A DNA stretch of 64,000 nt. Source: Flavobacterium ginsenosidimutans (GTDB lineage Bacteria; Bacteroidota; Bacteroidia; Flavobacteriales; Flavobacteriaceae). Shown piece after piece: positions 34,260 to 41,030 of this stretch. The notes beneath the pieces were generated by a model, which had not been told where the DNA came from, searched no databases, and saw only the letters and a program-made list of their open reading frames with translations. Location: positions 186,001 through 250,000 of the forward strand of contig NZ_QJRJ01000074.1 in assembly GCF_003254625.1 (NCBI RefSeq), read 5' to 3'. Both the position numbers and the translations under genes were made by a program. The first letter of the stretch is position 1; each line of letters begins with the position of its first letter.

Positions 34260-35159
34260 TTAGATCATGTTAATAGTTTCTTCCATCGAATCAAAAACCC
34301 TGATTTTGTCCGTTAAGACTTTCTGATCGATATGCTCAACCATTTTACCCATAAGCCAGATTTCGTTGTTGTTCTGCAATAATTTCTGTCCCATAGATTT
34401 TACATATTGATTAATTACGCTTCGATCTGGCTGAACTGTCATGAACGAAATAAAAGTAATATTCTCAAAATGTTTGGTTAAATCCTGCAAGTTCTCAATT
34501 GGCATACTTTCTCCTAAATAAATGGTTTTGTAACCTCTATCTAAAATTTCATATTGCAGATATAACAACCCGATTTGGTGAATTTCATTTAACGGAAGTG
34601 ATAGAACGAAAATTCGATCGGTTTTGGTTGGTTTTCTTATTTGAAGGCTTTCTGTGTAAATTAATATTTTCTGCTTAATCAAATGACTCATAAAATGTTC
34701 ATTTGCCGGCGTGATAGTTTCAGACTGCCATAATAGTCCTAATTCTTTTAATAATGGCAAAAAGTGTTCCTTGAAAACTTCTTTAAAAGTCTTTTCCGAA
34801 ATAAGCCAATCGAATGTGTTAAAGAATAATTCTTGGTCGAAATTCATCATTGCCATTTTGAAAGAAGTAATGGCATAGTTTTGAGAATTTTTCTTCGAAA
34901 TTATTTCACGTACCAGTTGTGGAATCTTTTCGTCAGGATATGTCGCAATTTTAGAAATCTTATAGCCATATTCGTGTAATAACGTAATATTTAGAAGTTT
35001 CTGAAGATTTTGAAGATTGTAAAATCTAATATTAGTATCGGTTCGCATTGGTTCAAGGATGTTGTATCTCTTTTCCCAGATGCGTATGGTATGCGCTTTT
35101 ATTCCAGATAAGTTCTCAAGATCTTTAATACTGAAAACAGTTTTAATATTGTTTATCAT
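34260..35159 (-). CDS. MerR-type B12-binding photoreceptor repressor, CarH-like
   Basis: 299 residues. The N-terminal MerR winged helix (about 8-70) shows FSIKDLENLSGIKAHTIRIWEKRY. The middle is the helical cap of B12 regulators with the Wx9EH motif: W144, E154, H155. The C-terminal Rossmann-like domain has the ExHxxG cobalamin signature (E192-I-H194-Q-I-G197). These are the hallmarks of CarH/LitR, which bind adenosylcobalamin, repress in the dark and release on light. The residue after W144 is Gln; in Thermus CarH the residue there is, as I recall, the His that becomes the upper ligand after photolysis. Heads the carotenoid run and likely represses it and itself. Confidence 0.88.
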   Translation of the reverse strand: MINNIKTVFSIKDLENLSGIKAHTIRIWEKRYNILEPMRTDTNIRFYNLQNLQKLLNITLLHEYGYKISKIATYPDEKIPQLVREIISKKNSQNYAITSFKMAMMNFDQELFFNTFDWLISEKTFKEVFKEHFLPLLKELGLLWQSETITPANEHFMSHLIKQKILIYTESLQIRKPTKTDRIFVLSLPLNEIHQIGLLYLQYEILDRGYKTIYLGESMPIENLQDLTKHFENITFISFMTVQPDRSVINQYVKSMGQKLLQNNNEIWLMGKMVEHIDQKVLTDKIRVFDSMEETINMI

Positions 35160-35180
35160 TTTTTGCGATTAAGTGAACAA
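35149..35180. promoter_or_regulatory. Candidate CarH operator, site D (autoregulation)
   Basis: TTGTTTA (35149-35155) - 18 bases - TGAACAA (35174-35180), one mismatch. It spans the start codon of the carH-like gene and touches its -7 element TACATTTG (35178-35185, minus). Same half-sites and spacing as sites A-C, at the gene for the probable regulator, which is what autoregulation would give. Confidence 0.58.
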
Positions 35181-35265
35181 ATGTAAAACAAAATCTTATA
35201 TTCGACCTTAAAACTACATTAAAAAGATAGAGGATTAGAGGTTTAAGTATTAAAAATATATTTTT

Positions 35266-35281
35266 TACCTAAAATCAGGTA
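35266..35281. promoter_or_regulatory. Short dyad TACCT-N6-AGGTA
   Basis: TACCTAAAATCAGGTA has perfect 5-base arms and lies in the 216-base space between the carH-like gene and the TPR gene. The 10-mer AATCAGGTAT recurs at 52661-52670 in the dyad region after the response regulator. Role unknown. Confidence 0.3.
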
Positions 35282-35314
35282 TATTTTTTTTAAGAAATTT
35301 ATTACTTTGATAAA

Positions 35315-35357
35315 AAAGAACAGTCTGCAGGTTAAAAATTTCTGTAGACTGTTCTTT
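35315..35357 (-). terminator. Hairpin terminator of the TPR gene
   Basis: AAAGAACAGTCTGCAG (35315-35330) pairs, with one mismatch, with CTGTAGACTGTTCTTT (35342-35357). On the minus strand it is followed by T. It ends transcription of the TPR gene before the carH region. Confidence 0.75.
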
Positions 35358-35375
35358 ATTTTTTGTGAGTTTTTA

Positions 35376-35876
35376 TTATTTACAAAAAGTTGCTCTGTTT
35401 TTTGTAGCGCTCTGACTTCCTAATTCAATTGCTTTTGTGAAATCTTTGCATGATTTTTTTTTGTCTCCGATTTTGTTATAAGCTAAACCACGCAAATTGT
35501 AAGCCACATAATCGTTTGGATTTAATTCAAGAGAAGAAGTGCAATCTTCTATGGCTTCTTCGTAATTCTGCAATTTGTAATTAACGTTTGCTCTTCCAGT
35601 ATAAGCATCAGTATTCGTATCGCTTAATTCGATTGTTTTGCTAAAGTCGGCATGAGCTCCTTTTAAATCGTTTAGTTTAAATTTTGCAACGCCTCGATTT
35701 TGATAAGCTTCAACAAATCTAGAATCCTTGCTGATGGCTTTTGTGTAATCGGCGATTGCACTTTTGTAATTTCCGGCGGCGGCTTTGTTAAAAGCTTTGT
35801 TAAAATAAATTGCTGCGGTTTGTGACCACGACGAAAAGCTTATCATAATAAATGATAGTACTAGTAGGTTTTTCAT
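35376..35876 (-). CDS. Secreted tetratricopeptide repeat protein
   Basis: 166 residues. Sec signal (KNLLVLSFIMISFSSWSQ), then at least three TPR units, e.g. GNYKSAIADYTKAISKDSRFVEAYQNRGVAKFKLNDLKGAHADFSK, with the expected Ala/Gly/Tyr positions, and a last partial unit (GDKKKSCKDFTKAIELGSQ). Periplasmic or outer-membrane associated, a protein-interaction scaffold of unknown partner. Single gene with its own terminator. Confidence 0.85.
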   Translation of the reverse strand: MKNLLVLSFIMISFSSWSQTAAIYFNKAFNKAAAGNYKSAIADYTKAISKDSRFVEAYQNRGVAKFKLNDLKGAHADFSKTIELSDTNTDAYTGRANVNYKLQNYEEAIEDCTSSLELNPNDYVAYNLRGLAYNKIGDKKKSCKDFTKAIELGSQSATKNRATFCK

Positions 35877-36043
35877 AAAACTAATTTGGGATTAGTGATT
35901 AATTATTTCCCGACGAATTTAAGAAAGTTTTGTTTTGTAAGGGAATTTCTTTTTTTAAATAATAGTTCGGAGATAAGAAAATATAAAGAAGGGATAAAGG
36001 GGTTTTTTCTAAATCTTTCAGGATTTGAATCTTGCATAAAAAG

Positions 36044-36079
36044 AAAAAAGGTCAAGTAAAATAAATTACCTGACCTTTT
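36044..36079 (-). terminator. Hairpin terminator after tRNA-Lys
   Basis: AAAAAGGTCAAGTAAA pairs with TTACCTGACCTTTT. It directly follows the 3' end of the tRNA-Lys at 36081. Nearly the same hairpin follows the tRNA-Lys at 37699, so terminator and tRNA were duplicated together. Confidence 0.85.
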
Positions 36080-36080
36080 G

Positions 36081-36153
36081 TGACCCGACTGGGGCTCGAA
36101 CCCAGGACCCCATCATTAAAAGTGATGTGCTCTACCGACTGAGCTATCGAGTC
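36081..36153 (-). tRNA. tRNA-Lys(TTT)
   Basis: 73 bases. Acceptor stem GACTCGA pairs with TCGGGTC. The anticodon arm is CATCA-CTTTTAA-TGATG with anticodon TTT, and the T arm has GGTTCGAGCCC. Identical with the two other tRNA-Lys genes here. No CCA is encoded. It is separated from the other copies by the DUF6705 island. Confidence 0.96.
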
Positions 36154-36371
36154 TGTCTCTTGAATGAGGGTGCAAATATAAGTACTTTATTTAGGTTAAT
36201 AAGCCTTTTTTTAAATGAATTTTACAATTAATTTCGATAAAAGCTTTAAGTTCTTATTTTACAATCAAATAGAGTTTAATTTTTTTTCTGTGATCGTGAA
36301 GATACAGAATTCGAACCATTTAATGGAAGATTTAAAAGTTTTAGATGTAATTTCAATATTCTAATTAAAAG

Positions 36372-36572
36372 TTGTGGAACTTTTTTTTAAAATCCACATA
36401 TAAAAAATATGCATCTTATATGAAATCAGGAAATAAAGAGGCTAGTTTTTTAAGTTTTTTAAGCGATAAAAGCTACATATCCGGAATTGAATTATATAAA
36501 ATCAACAAGGATAATACATCAACAAAGAAATCGTTAGACGCTAATAAAAAAATAATAAATACAAATTGCTAA
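36372..36572 (+). CDS. Small ORF, unknown, possibly a remnant
   Basis: 66 codons (MWNFFLKSTYKKYASYMKSG...), basic and without signal or family. It precedes the DUF6705 gene by 10 bases in the same direction. The composition is very A+T rich, as in the whole island, so it could be a chance frame or the tail of a lost larger gene. I cannot assign a function. Confidence 0.3.
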   Translation: MWNFFLKSTYKKYASYMKSGNKEASFLSFLSDKSYISGIELYKINKDNTSTKKSLDANKKIINTNC

Positions 36573-36582
36573 AGAGACAATC

Positions 36583-37146
36583 ATGAAAAAAACAATAATA
36601 CTCATAAGTTTAACAATGATAATAATATCATGTAAAGCACAGCAAACAATACCCTTGGAAAAATTAATTGAATATAGGGATTCTCAATCAGATATTCCAA
36701 ATGGTGCCTATCTTCAAGATGTAAATAGCTTATTAAATAAGTATATCGGAACTTGGAAAGGAACGAATAACAATAAAAATTACACTTTTATTTTAACAAA
36801 AGTAAAACGTAATATAAGAGGTGTTTTTATAGATGAATTACTTATTCGTTATTTAATAACCTCCACTACTGGAACAGTTATCGAAGATACCAGAAACTTA
36901 ACAGATACTGATCCACTAGTTATAGAAGGAGATTATATCAGTGCGAATAAAAAGTATTATGTGCTCAATTATTTTGGAAGAAACTCAAAATGTGGTCAAT
37001 CTGGAGAGGTTTTTATTTCGACAACTTCTGATAATCAACTTAAGCTGTTTTTGGCGACCTCACAAGACATGATAAATGGAAAAAAATGTGCAACTGTAGC
37101 GGAGCAAATATTACCAACAAAATCAATTCTCTTAACTAAACAATAA
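36583..37146 (+). CDS. DUF6705 lipoprotein
   Basis: 187 residues. The signal peptide ends in IIISCKAQQ with Cys17 as lipobox. The body matches the DUF6705 family as I know it from Flavobacteriia: IPNGAYLQDVNSLLNKYIGTWKGTNNNKNYTFILTK and ending with VAEQILPTKSILLTK. The family often occurs in tandem or near variable regions. Its function is unknown. It lies in an A+T-rich island between duplicated tRNA-Lys genes and with gene remnants on both sides. Confidence 0.75.
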   Translation: MKKTIILISLTMIIISCKAQQTIPLEKLIEYRDSQSDIPNGAYLQDVNSLLNKYIGTWKGTNNNKNYTFILTKVKRNIRGVFIDELLIRYLITSTTGTVIEDTRNLTDTDPLVIEGDYISANKKYYVLNYFGRNSKCGQSGEVFISTTSDNQLKLFLATSQDMINGKKCATVAEQILPTKSILLTKQ

Positions 37147-37334
37147 AAAAACGCTTTGATAAAATTAAAATTTCCACAATTAAAAACATTTCTAAATTTT
37201 ATAATAATTCTTTAGTTTTTAGAATTGTTGGCGGTTCATTTGATATAGCAGATGGGAATAGCAGAAAATTTGAAATTGCAACATTTAGAGCTATTGCTAA
37301 TCTAATTGATTTTAAAAACCAAAAAAGTAATTAA
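37143..37334 (+). pseudogene. Coding remnant without start
   Basis: The frame beginning at multiples of 3 is open from inside the end of the DUF6705 gene to a TAA at 37332-37334 and reads like protein (NNSLVFRIVGGSFDIADG, then RKFEIATFRAIANLIDFKN). There is no start codon. It looks like the C-terminal end of a lost gene. From 37335 to 37524 short coding-like pieces occur on both strands, with stops, and nothing else is seen. Confidence 0.35.
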
Positions 37335-37524
37335 TATTTAACAAACTAATACATTGCAGCTAGTGCAGAGAATTTGGAAATAGATCGAGAAATAAACCGT
37401 AATGATGTTACAGCTTGAAAAAGAACCTTAAACCTTAACAGATTCATGATGGGGTTTGAAGCAAGATCCTCTTTAAACATAGGTCCTTTCAAACTAAAAA
37501 AAATCTTGTAAATTATAGAACCAT

Positions 37525-37560
37525 AAAAAAATCCTGAGAATCTATATTTCTCAGGATTTT
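37525..37560 (-). terminator. Hairpin terminator after tRNA-Leu
   Basis: AAAAATCCTGAGAA pairs with TTCTCAGGATTTT around a short loop; T run on the minus strand side. Directly after tRNA-Leu. Confidence 0.85.
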
Positions 37561-37572
37561 CAATTTTTATAG

Positions 37573-37655
37573 TGACCATGGAGGGATTTGAACCCTCACG
37601 CCCTTCCGAGCACCACCCCCTCAAGATGGTGAGTCTACCGTTTCTCCACATGGCC
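37573..37655 (-). tRNA. tRNA-Leu(GAG)
   Basis: 83 bases, a class II tRNA with a long variable arm (TGCTCGGAAGGGCG). The acceptor stem GGCCATG pairs with CATGGTC. The anticodon arm is CCATC-TTGAGGG-GGTGG with anticodon GAG, and the T arm has GGTTCAAATCC. Lies between two tRNA-Lys transcription units. Confidence 0.94.
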
Positions 37656-37663
37656 TAAAATGT

Positions 37664-37697
37664 AAAAGGTCGAGTAAAATAAATTACTCGACCTTTT
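37664..37697 (-). terminator. Hairpin terminator after second tRNA-Lys
   Basis: AAAAGGTCGAGTAA and TTACTCGACCTTTT form a perfect stem. A near copy of the terminator at 36044-36079. Confidence 0.85.
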
Positions 37698-37698
37698 G

Positions 37699-37771
37699 TG
37701 ACCCGACTGGGGCTCGAACCCAGGACCCCATCATTAAAAGTGATGTGCTCTACCGACTGAGCTATCGAGTC
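37699..37771 (-). tRNA. tRNA-Lys(TTT)
   Basis: 73 bases, identical to the copies at 36081 and 37812, anticodon TTT. It is followed by a terminator and then the tRNA-Leu gene. Together with the terminator it forms a direct repeat of about 105 bases with 36044-36153. Confidence 0.96.
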
Positions 37772-37811
37772 ATTGCTTTCAAGAAATTTAATTTGTTAAT
37801 CACAAAATTTG

Positions 37812-37884
37812 TGACCCGACTGGGGCTCGAACCCAGGACCCCATCATTAAAAGTGATGTGCTCTACCGACTGAGCTATCGAGTC
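37812..37884 (-). tRNA. tRNA-Lys(TTT)
   Basis: 73 bases, third identical copy, 40 bases upstream of the second. The two are probably in one transcript, because no terminator lies between them. The flank ATTTCTTGAATGCGGGTGCAA AT resembles the flank of the first copy (CTTGAATGAGGGTGCAAAT), which supports duplication of this copy. Confidence 0.96.
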
Positions 37885-38010
37885 ATTTAATTTCTTGAAT
37901 GCGGGTGCAAATATAAGGAGTTTTTTTTGAAGTTTCCAAGCTATTTTATCATAAATTTGTCTTTTTTTTGGAAAAATCTCCAATCGCTTAGTTTATAAGG
38001 TTTTATTAAT

Positions 38011-38529
38011 ATGAAAAAAATTGTGTTATTAGGTTATATGGGCTGCGGAAAGTCGACAATTGCCCAAAATTTGTCAAAAATTACAAATATTCCGTTCTTG
38101 GATTTAGATAAATGCATCGAAGAAAGAGCAAATTTATCCATAAATGAGATTTTTGAGAAGCATGGAGAAGTGTATTTTCGAAAATTAGAACACGAAATGT
38201 TTGTCGAATTGCTGCAATCTTCAGAAAATAATATTATTGGTCTTGGAGGAGGAACTCCATGTTATGCCAATAATCACGAATTATTAAAAGGAGATGATGT
38301 TGTATCTATATATTTAAAGGCATCTATTGATACGTTATATAGTAGATTGGTTCATAATAAAAGCAAACGTCCTTTGATTGCAAATATGAATGAAGAAGAA
38401 ATGAAAGAGTTTATCGCGAAACATTTATTCGACAGAAGTTTTTATTACAATCAAGCGAAACATAAAGTGTCGGTTGATGATAAATCTGTCGAAGAAACGG
38501 TTCAGGATATTTTAGAAATCTTAGCTTAA
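38011..38529 (+). CDS. aroK: Shikimate kinase
   Basis: 172 residues. Walker A GYMGCGKST at residues 8-16, FLDLDKCIEERANLSINEIFEKHGE with the shikimate-binding Asp, FRKLEHE, and the GLGGGTPCY loop at about 89-97 for substrate. It phosphorylates shikimate on the way to aromatic amino acids. The end overlaps the converging phosphoribosyltransferase gene by 9 bases. It starts 126 bases after the tRNA-Lys cluster, which is transcribed the other way. Confidence 0.95.
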   Translation: MKKIVLLGYMGCGKSTIAQNLSKITNIPFLDLDKCIEERANLSINEIFEKHGEVYFRKLEHEMFVELLQSSENNIIGLGGGTPCYANNHELLKGDDVVSIYLKASIDTLYSRLVHNKSKRPLIANMNEEEMKEFIAKHLFDRSFYYNQAKHKVSVDDKSVEETVQDILEILA

Positions 38530-39021
38530 AGAAGCGTAATCGCCGTTTTCTGAATTGAAAACAACTTGAACGTGTTCTAATAAAGAGGTCGAAAGCGAAA
38601 TGCCTTTAAAATCTGCCTTTACTGGATATTTTTTATGATTTCGGTCAACAAGTACTGCTGTTTTGAATTTTTTAAGCGGAACGTCTAAGAAATGACGAAC
38701 AGCATAGATCAATGTAGTTCCTGAGTTTAGGACATCATCAACCAGGACTAGACCTTTATTTTTATATTCTTCAGGGCTTAATGAAGTTTGTATGGCTTCT
38801 TGCGGATTTTGTTTGTTTACTTTTACTTCGCAGATTGAAACGTTTAAGGTAGAAATACTGCTAAGTACTGAAGCGATTTTTTCGGCAAAAACAAATCCGT
38901 TAGAAGCAATTCCAGCAATAACAACTTCTTCTTCGTTTACAAAAGTCTCGTAAATTTGATAAGCGATACGTTTTATTTTATGTTCGATTTCCTCGTGGGT
39001 CAGAATAATATTGTTACTCAT
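38521..39021 (-). CDS. Phosphoribosyltransferase family protein (PyrR-like)
   Basis: 166 residues of the type I PRTase fold. The PRPP loop is LVLVDDVLNSGTTLIYA at about 90-106, and the hood start EEEVVIAGIASNGFVFAEKIA matches PyrR/Xpt-like proteins. PyrR-type proteins can act as uracil phosphoribosyltransferase or as regulators; length and motif do not decide. Converges with aroK, sharing 9 bases of coding DNA at the 3' ends. Confidence 0.85.
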   Translation of the reverse strand: MSNNIILTHEEIEHKIKRIAYQIYETFVNEEEVVIAGIASNGFVFAEKIASVLSSISTLNVSICEVKVNKQNPQEAIQTSLSPEEYKNKGLVLVDDVLNSGTTLIYAVRHFLDVPLKKFKTAVLVDRNHKKYPVKADFKGISLSTSLLEHVQVVFNSENGDYASLS

Positions 39022-39200
39022 GGTGTAATTTTTTTGCTAAGATAATTAATTTAAAAATTCAATATAGAAAATCCAAATTCCAATTTTTAATATACAATTT
39101 CAATATTTTAAATTCCAAATTCCAAGTTTTGAGTTAGGTTTATTTTGGTGATTTGAAATTGGGTTGTTCTTTTGGAGTTTGGGATTTAAAAAATTGGAAA

Positions 39201-39602
39201 TTATTCAGTTTCAGTTTCATCTTCTTCGTCATCAAAAATATCATCTCCGTAATCGTCAATGTCTCTTCTGTCTTTTTTAGTTGGTCGTCCTGCACCAGTT
39301 CTTCTAGAATGTTCTTTAGATAGTTTTAATAGTTCTAAATGTGCAAAAGCTTCTGGCGGAGTTTCGTTTTTTTGATAAAGATCTACCAATTTTGCTCCAA
39401 CACGATTTTGTGGTATGTCTAAAACTGTTATAATTTGTGTAATTTGATCTTTTCTAAATGTAATTCGGTCTGTAGGAAAAACTTCTTTTGAAGGTTTTGC
39501 AACTTGCCCATTTACAGTGATCTGATTCTTTTTGCAAGCTTCAGTAACCATGTTTCTGGTCTTGTAATAACGAACGCACCACAAGTATTTATCTATTCTC
39601 AT
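39201..39602 (-). CDS. S4-domain RNA-binding protein, Hsp15-like
   Basis: The ATG at 39602 gives MRIDKYLWCVRYYKTRNMVTEACKKNQITVNG, the correct S4 domain beginning; the frame upstream is extra. About 133 residues. After the S4 domain there is a basic block RRTGAGRPTKKDRRDIDDYG and a very acidic tail (DDIFDDEEDETETE). E. coli Hsp15 binds stalled 50S subunits with a nascent chain. The same role is likely but not shown. Single gene. Confidence 0.87.
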   Translation of the reverse strand: MRIDKYLWCVRYYKTRNMVTEACKKNQITVNGQVAKPSKEVFPTDRITFRKDQITQIITVLDIPQNRVGAKLVDLYQKNETPPEAFAHLELLKLSKEHSRRTGAGRPTKKDRRDIDDYGDDIFDDEEDETETE

Positions 39603-39672
39603 AATTTTTCTAAAATCCAAGTTAAATTCTTTACAAAAATAAATCAATATTGTATCTTGCGCACCTAAAAAA

Positions 39673-40851
39673 ATGATAATAATGAATAAATTTAAATATT
39701 ATTTTGTTTTACTACTTGCTGGTATCGCCATTGTTTCTTGTAATAAAAGTGATGACGATGATTCGACAACGGTTCCACTGAGAGATTATGCAGAGCAGTT
39801 TAAAGCAGATAATGATTCTATTGTAAAATTTTTAAAAACCAATTATATTGAATCAGTTACCGCTGATTTTGATGTTAAAATATCAAAAATTCCAGCAGGC
39901 GGAACACAAACTTCTATCTGGGATCAGAAGACTTACACATTAGCATCAAGAGATGTTTATAGTGACGATATTACTTATAAAGTATATTATTTAGTTTTAA
40001 GAGAAGGTTCTGGTCAGAATCCAACTAATACCGATAAAATTTCTACAGCATATAGCTGTTATTTGTTAAACGGAACCATGGCTGATTCTTCGTATGGAAT
40101 TCCTTTTACAGCTAATTTATTTCCATATGCAAACACGAGTACTGTAATAGAAGGCTGGTCAGAGATTTTTCCAAAATTTAAAACAGGAACTTCTACAACT
40201 GGGGATGATGGATCAATTACGTATAATGATTATGGTGCTGGTGTAATGTTCTTGCCTTCAGGTTTAGCTTATTATGCTTCGGGTAGTGGCGCTAATATTC
40301 CTGCATATACACCAATCTACTTTAGTTTTAAATTATTTGATCTTCAAAGAATGGATAATGAATATAACACAACAAGTAGCGGAAGAGTTTTTGTTGGCGA
40401 TGGCGTTCCTGATTATTTAGAAGATGTTAATGGTGATGGTTATCTTTATGATTTTAGAAATACAACTAAATATCCTAATCCTCCTAAAGAATTAATCGAT
40501 GATACTGACGGTGATGGAATTGCAGATTTTGTTGATCTTGATGATGATGGAGACGGATTTACAACTAGATTTGAGCTTACAAAACCTACAGGCGAAGTTG
40601 GTATAGTGGATGGTGTTAATTATGGAATCAGACTTTATTATCCTTGGGATCCAACGGTAGATAATCCAGCAACACCAAATGTTGATGAAACGGAACCTAG
40701 AGGAATTCCTAGAAGACCTACAGGAGCTCTTACAGATCCATCAAAACCTGAATCTTCTACTAATGTTAAAAAATATGTTGAGGAAGATTATAAGGCTAGC
40801 GGAAGATTAAGAATTCATTTAGATAAAACTTATCCGATAAAGCAGAATTAA
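39673..40851 (+). CDS. FKBP-type isomerase-like lipoprotein with Asp-rich Ca repeats
   Basis: 392 residues. Lipoprotein signal ends in AIVSCNKSDDDD, with an acidic surface-export stretch after the Cys. The middle, DITYKVYYLVLREGSGQNPTNTDKISTAYSCYLLNGTMADSSYGIPFTANL, follows an FKBP prolyl-isomerase pattern, ending GVMFLPSGLAYY and PIYFSFKLFDL. The C-terminal third has DxDxDG loops (DVNGDGY, DTDGDGIADFVDLDDDGDGF) like thrombospondin type 3 calcium repeats. Probably a surface chaperone; activity not proved. The start may be three codons later (MNKFKYY). Confidence 0.8.
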   Translation: MIIMNKFKYYFVLLLAGIAIVSCNKSDDDDSTTVPLRDYAEQFKADNDSIVKFLKTNYIESVTADFDVKISKIPAGGTQTSIWDQKTYTLASRDVYSDDITYKVYYLVLREGSGQNPTNTDKISTAYSCYLLNGTMADSSYGIPFTANLFPYANTSTVIEGWSEIFPKFKTGTSTTGDDGSITYNDYGAGVMFLPSGLAYYASGSGANIPAYTPIYFSFKLFDLQRMDNEYNTTSSGRVFVGDGVPDYLEDVNGDGYLYDFRNTTKYPNPPKELIDDTDGDGIADFVDLDDDGDGFTTRFELTKPTGEVGIVDGVNYGIRLYYPWDPTVDNPATPNVDETEPRGIPRRPTGALTDPSKPESSTNVKKYVEEDYKASGRLRIHLDKTYPIKQN

Positions 40852-40870
40852 AACTCTAAAATATAAATAA

Positions 40871-40894
40871 AAACCTGAAAGCGATTTCAGGTTT
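40871..40894 (+). terminator. Hairpin terminator
   Basis: AAACCTGAAA - GCGA - TTTCAGGTTT followed by T run. Ends the FKBP-like gene. Confidence 0.85.
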
Positions 40895-40975
40895 TTTTTA
40901 TGTCTAATAATTTCTGTATTTAATAAAAAGAAGGATTTCTAAAGAAGATTTTGAGAAAGCACGTCTTTAAAAACA

Positions 40976-41007
40976 AAAAACCTCGAAATCTAAATTCCGA
41001 GGTTTTT
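40976..41007 (-). terminator. Hairpin terminator of the transketolase operon
   Basis: AAAAACCTCG and CGAGGTTTTT with an AT-rich inner part; U run on the minus side. Lies 24 bases after the stop of the transketolase C-terminal gene. Confidence 0.82.
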
Positions 41008-41030
41008 CTATAAAGTAAGAAAATCTAAAA

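Noticed and set aside
37346..37651. Open frame of 101 codons on the minus strand
   Set aside because: It runs through the tRNA-Leu gene and its terminator; the start is inside the tRNA.
36081..37884. Direct repeats of about 70 bases, possible CRISPR-like array
   Set aside because: The repeats are three tRNA-Lys genes with proper cloverleaf and terminators.
37762..37983. Open frame of 73 codons on the minus strand
   Set aside because: It reads through the third tRNA-Lys gene, and the residues SIAQSVEHITFNDGVLGSSPSRVTN are a known false translation of tRNA sequence.
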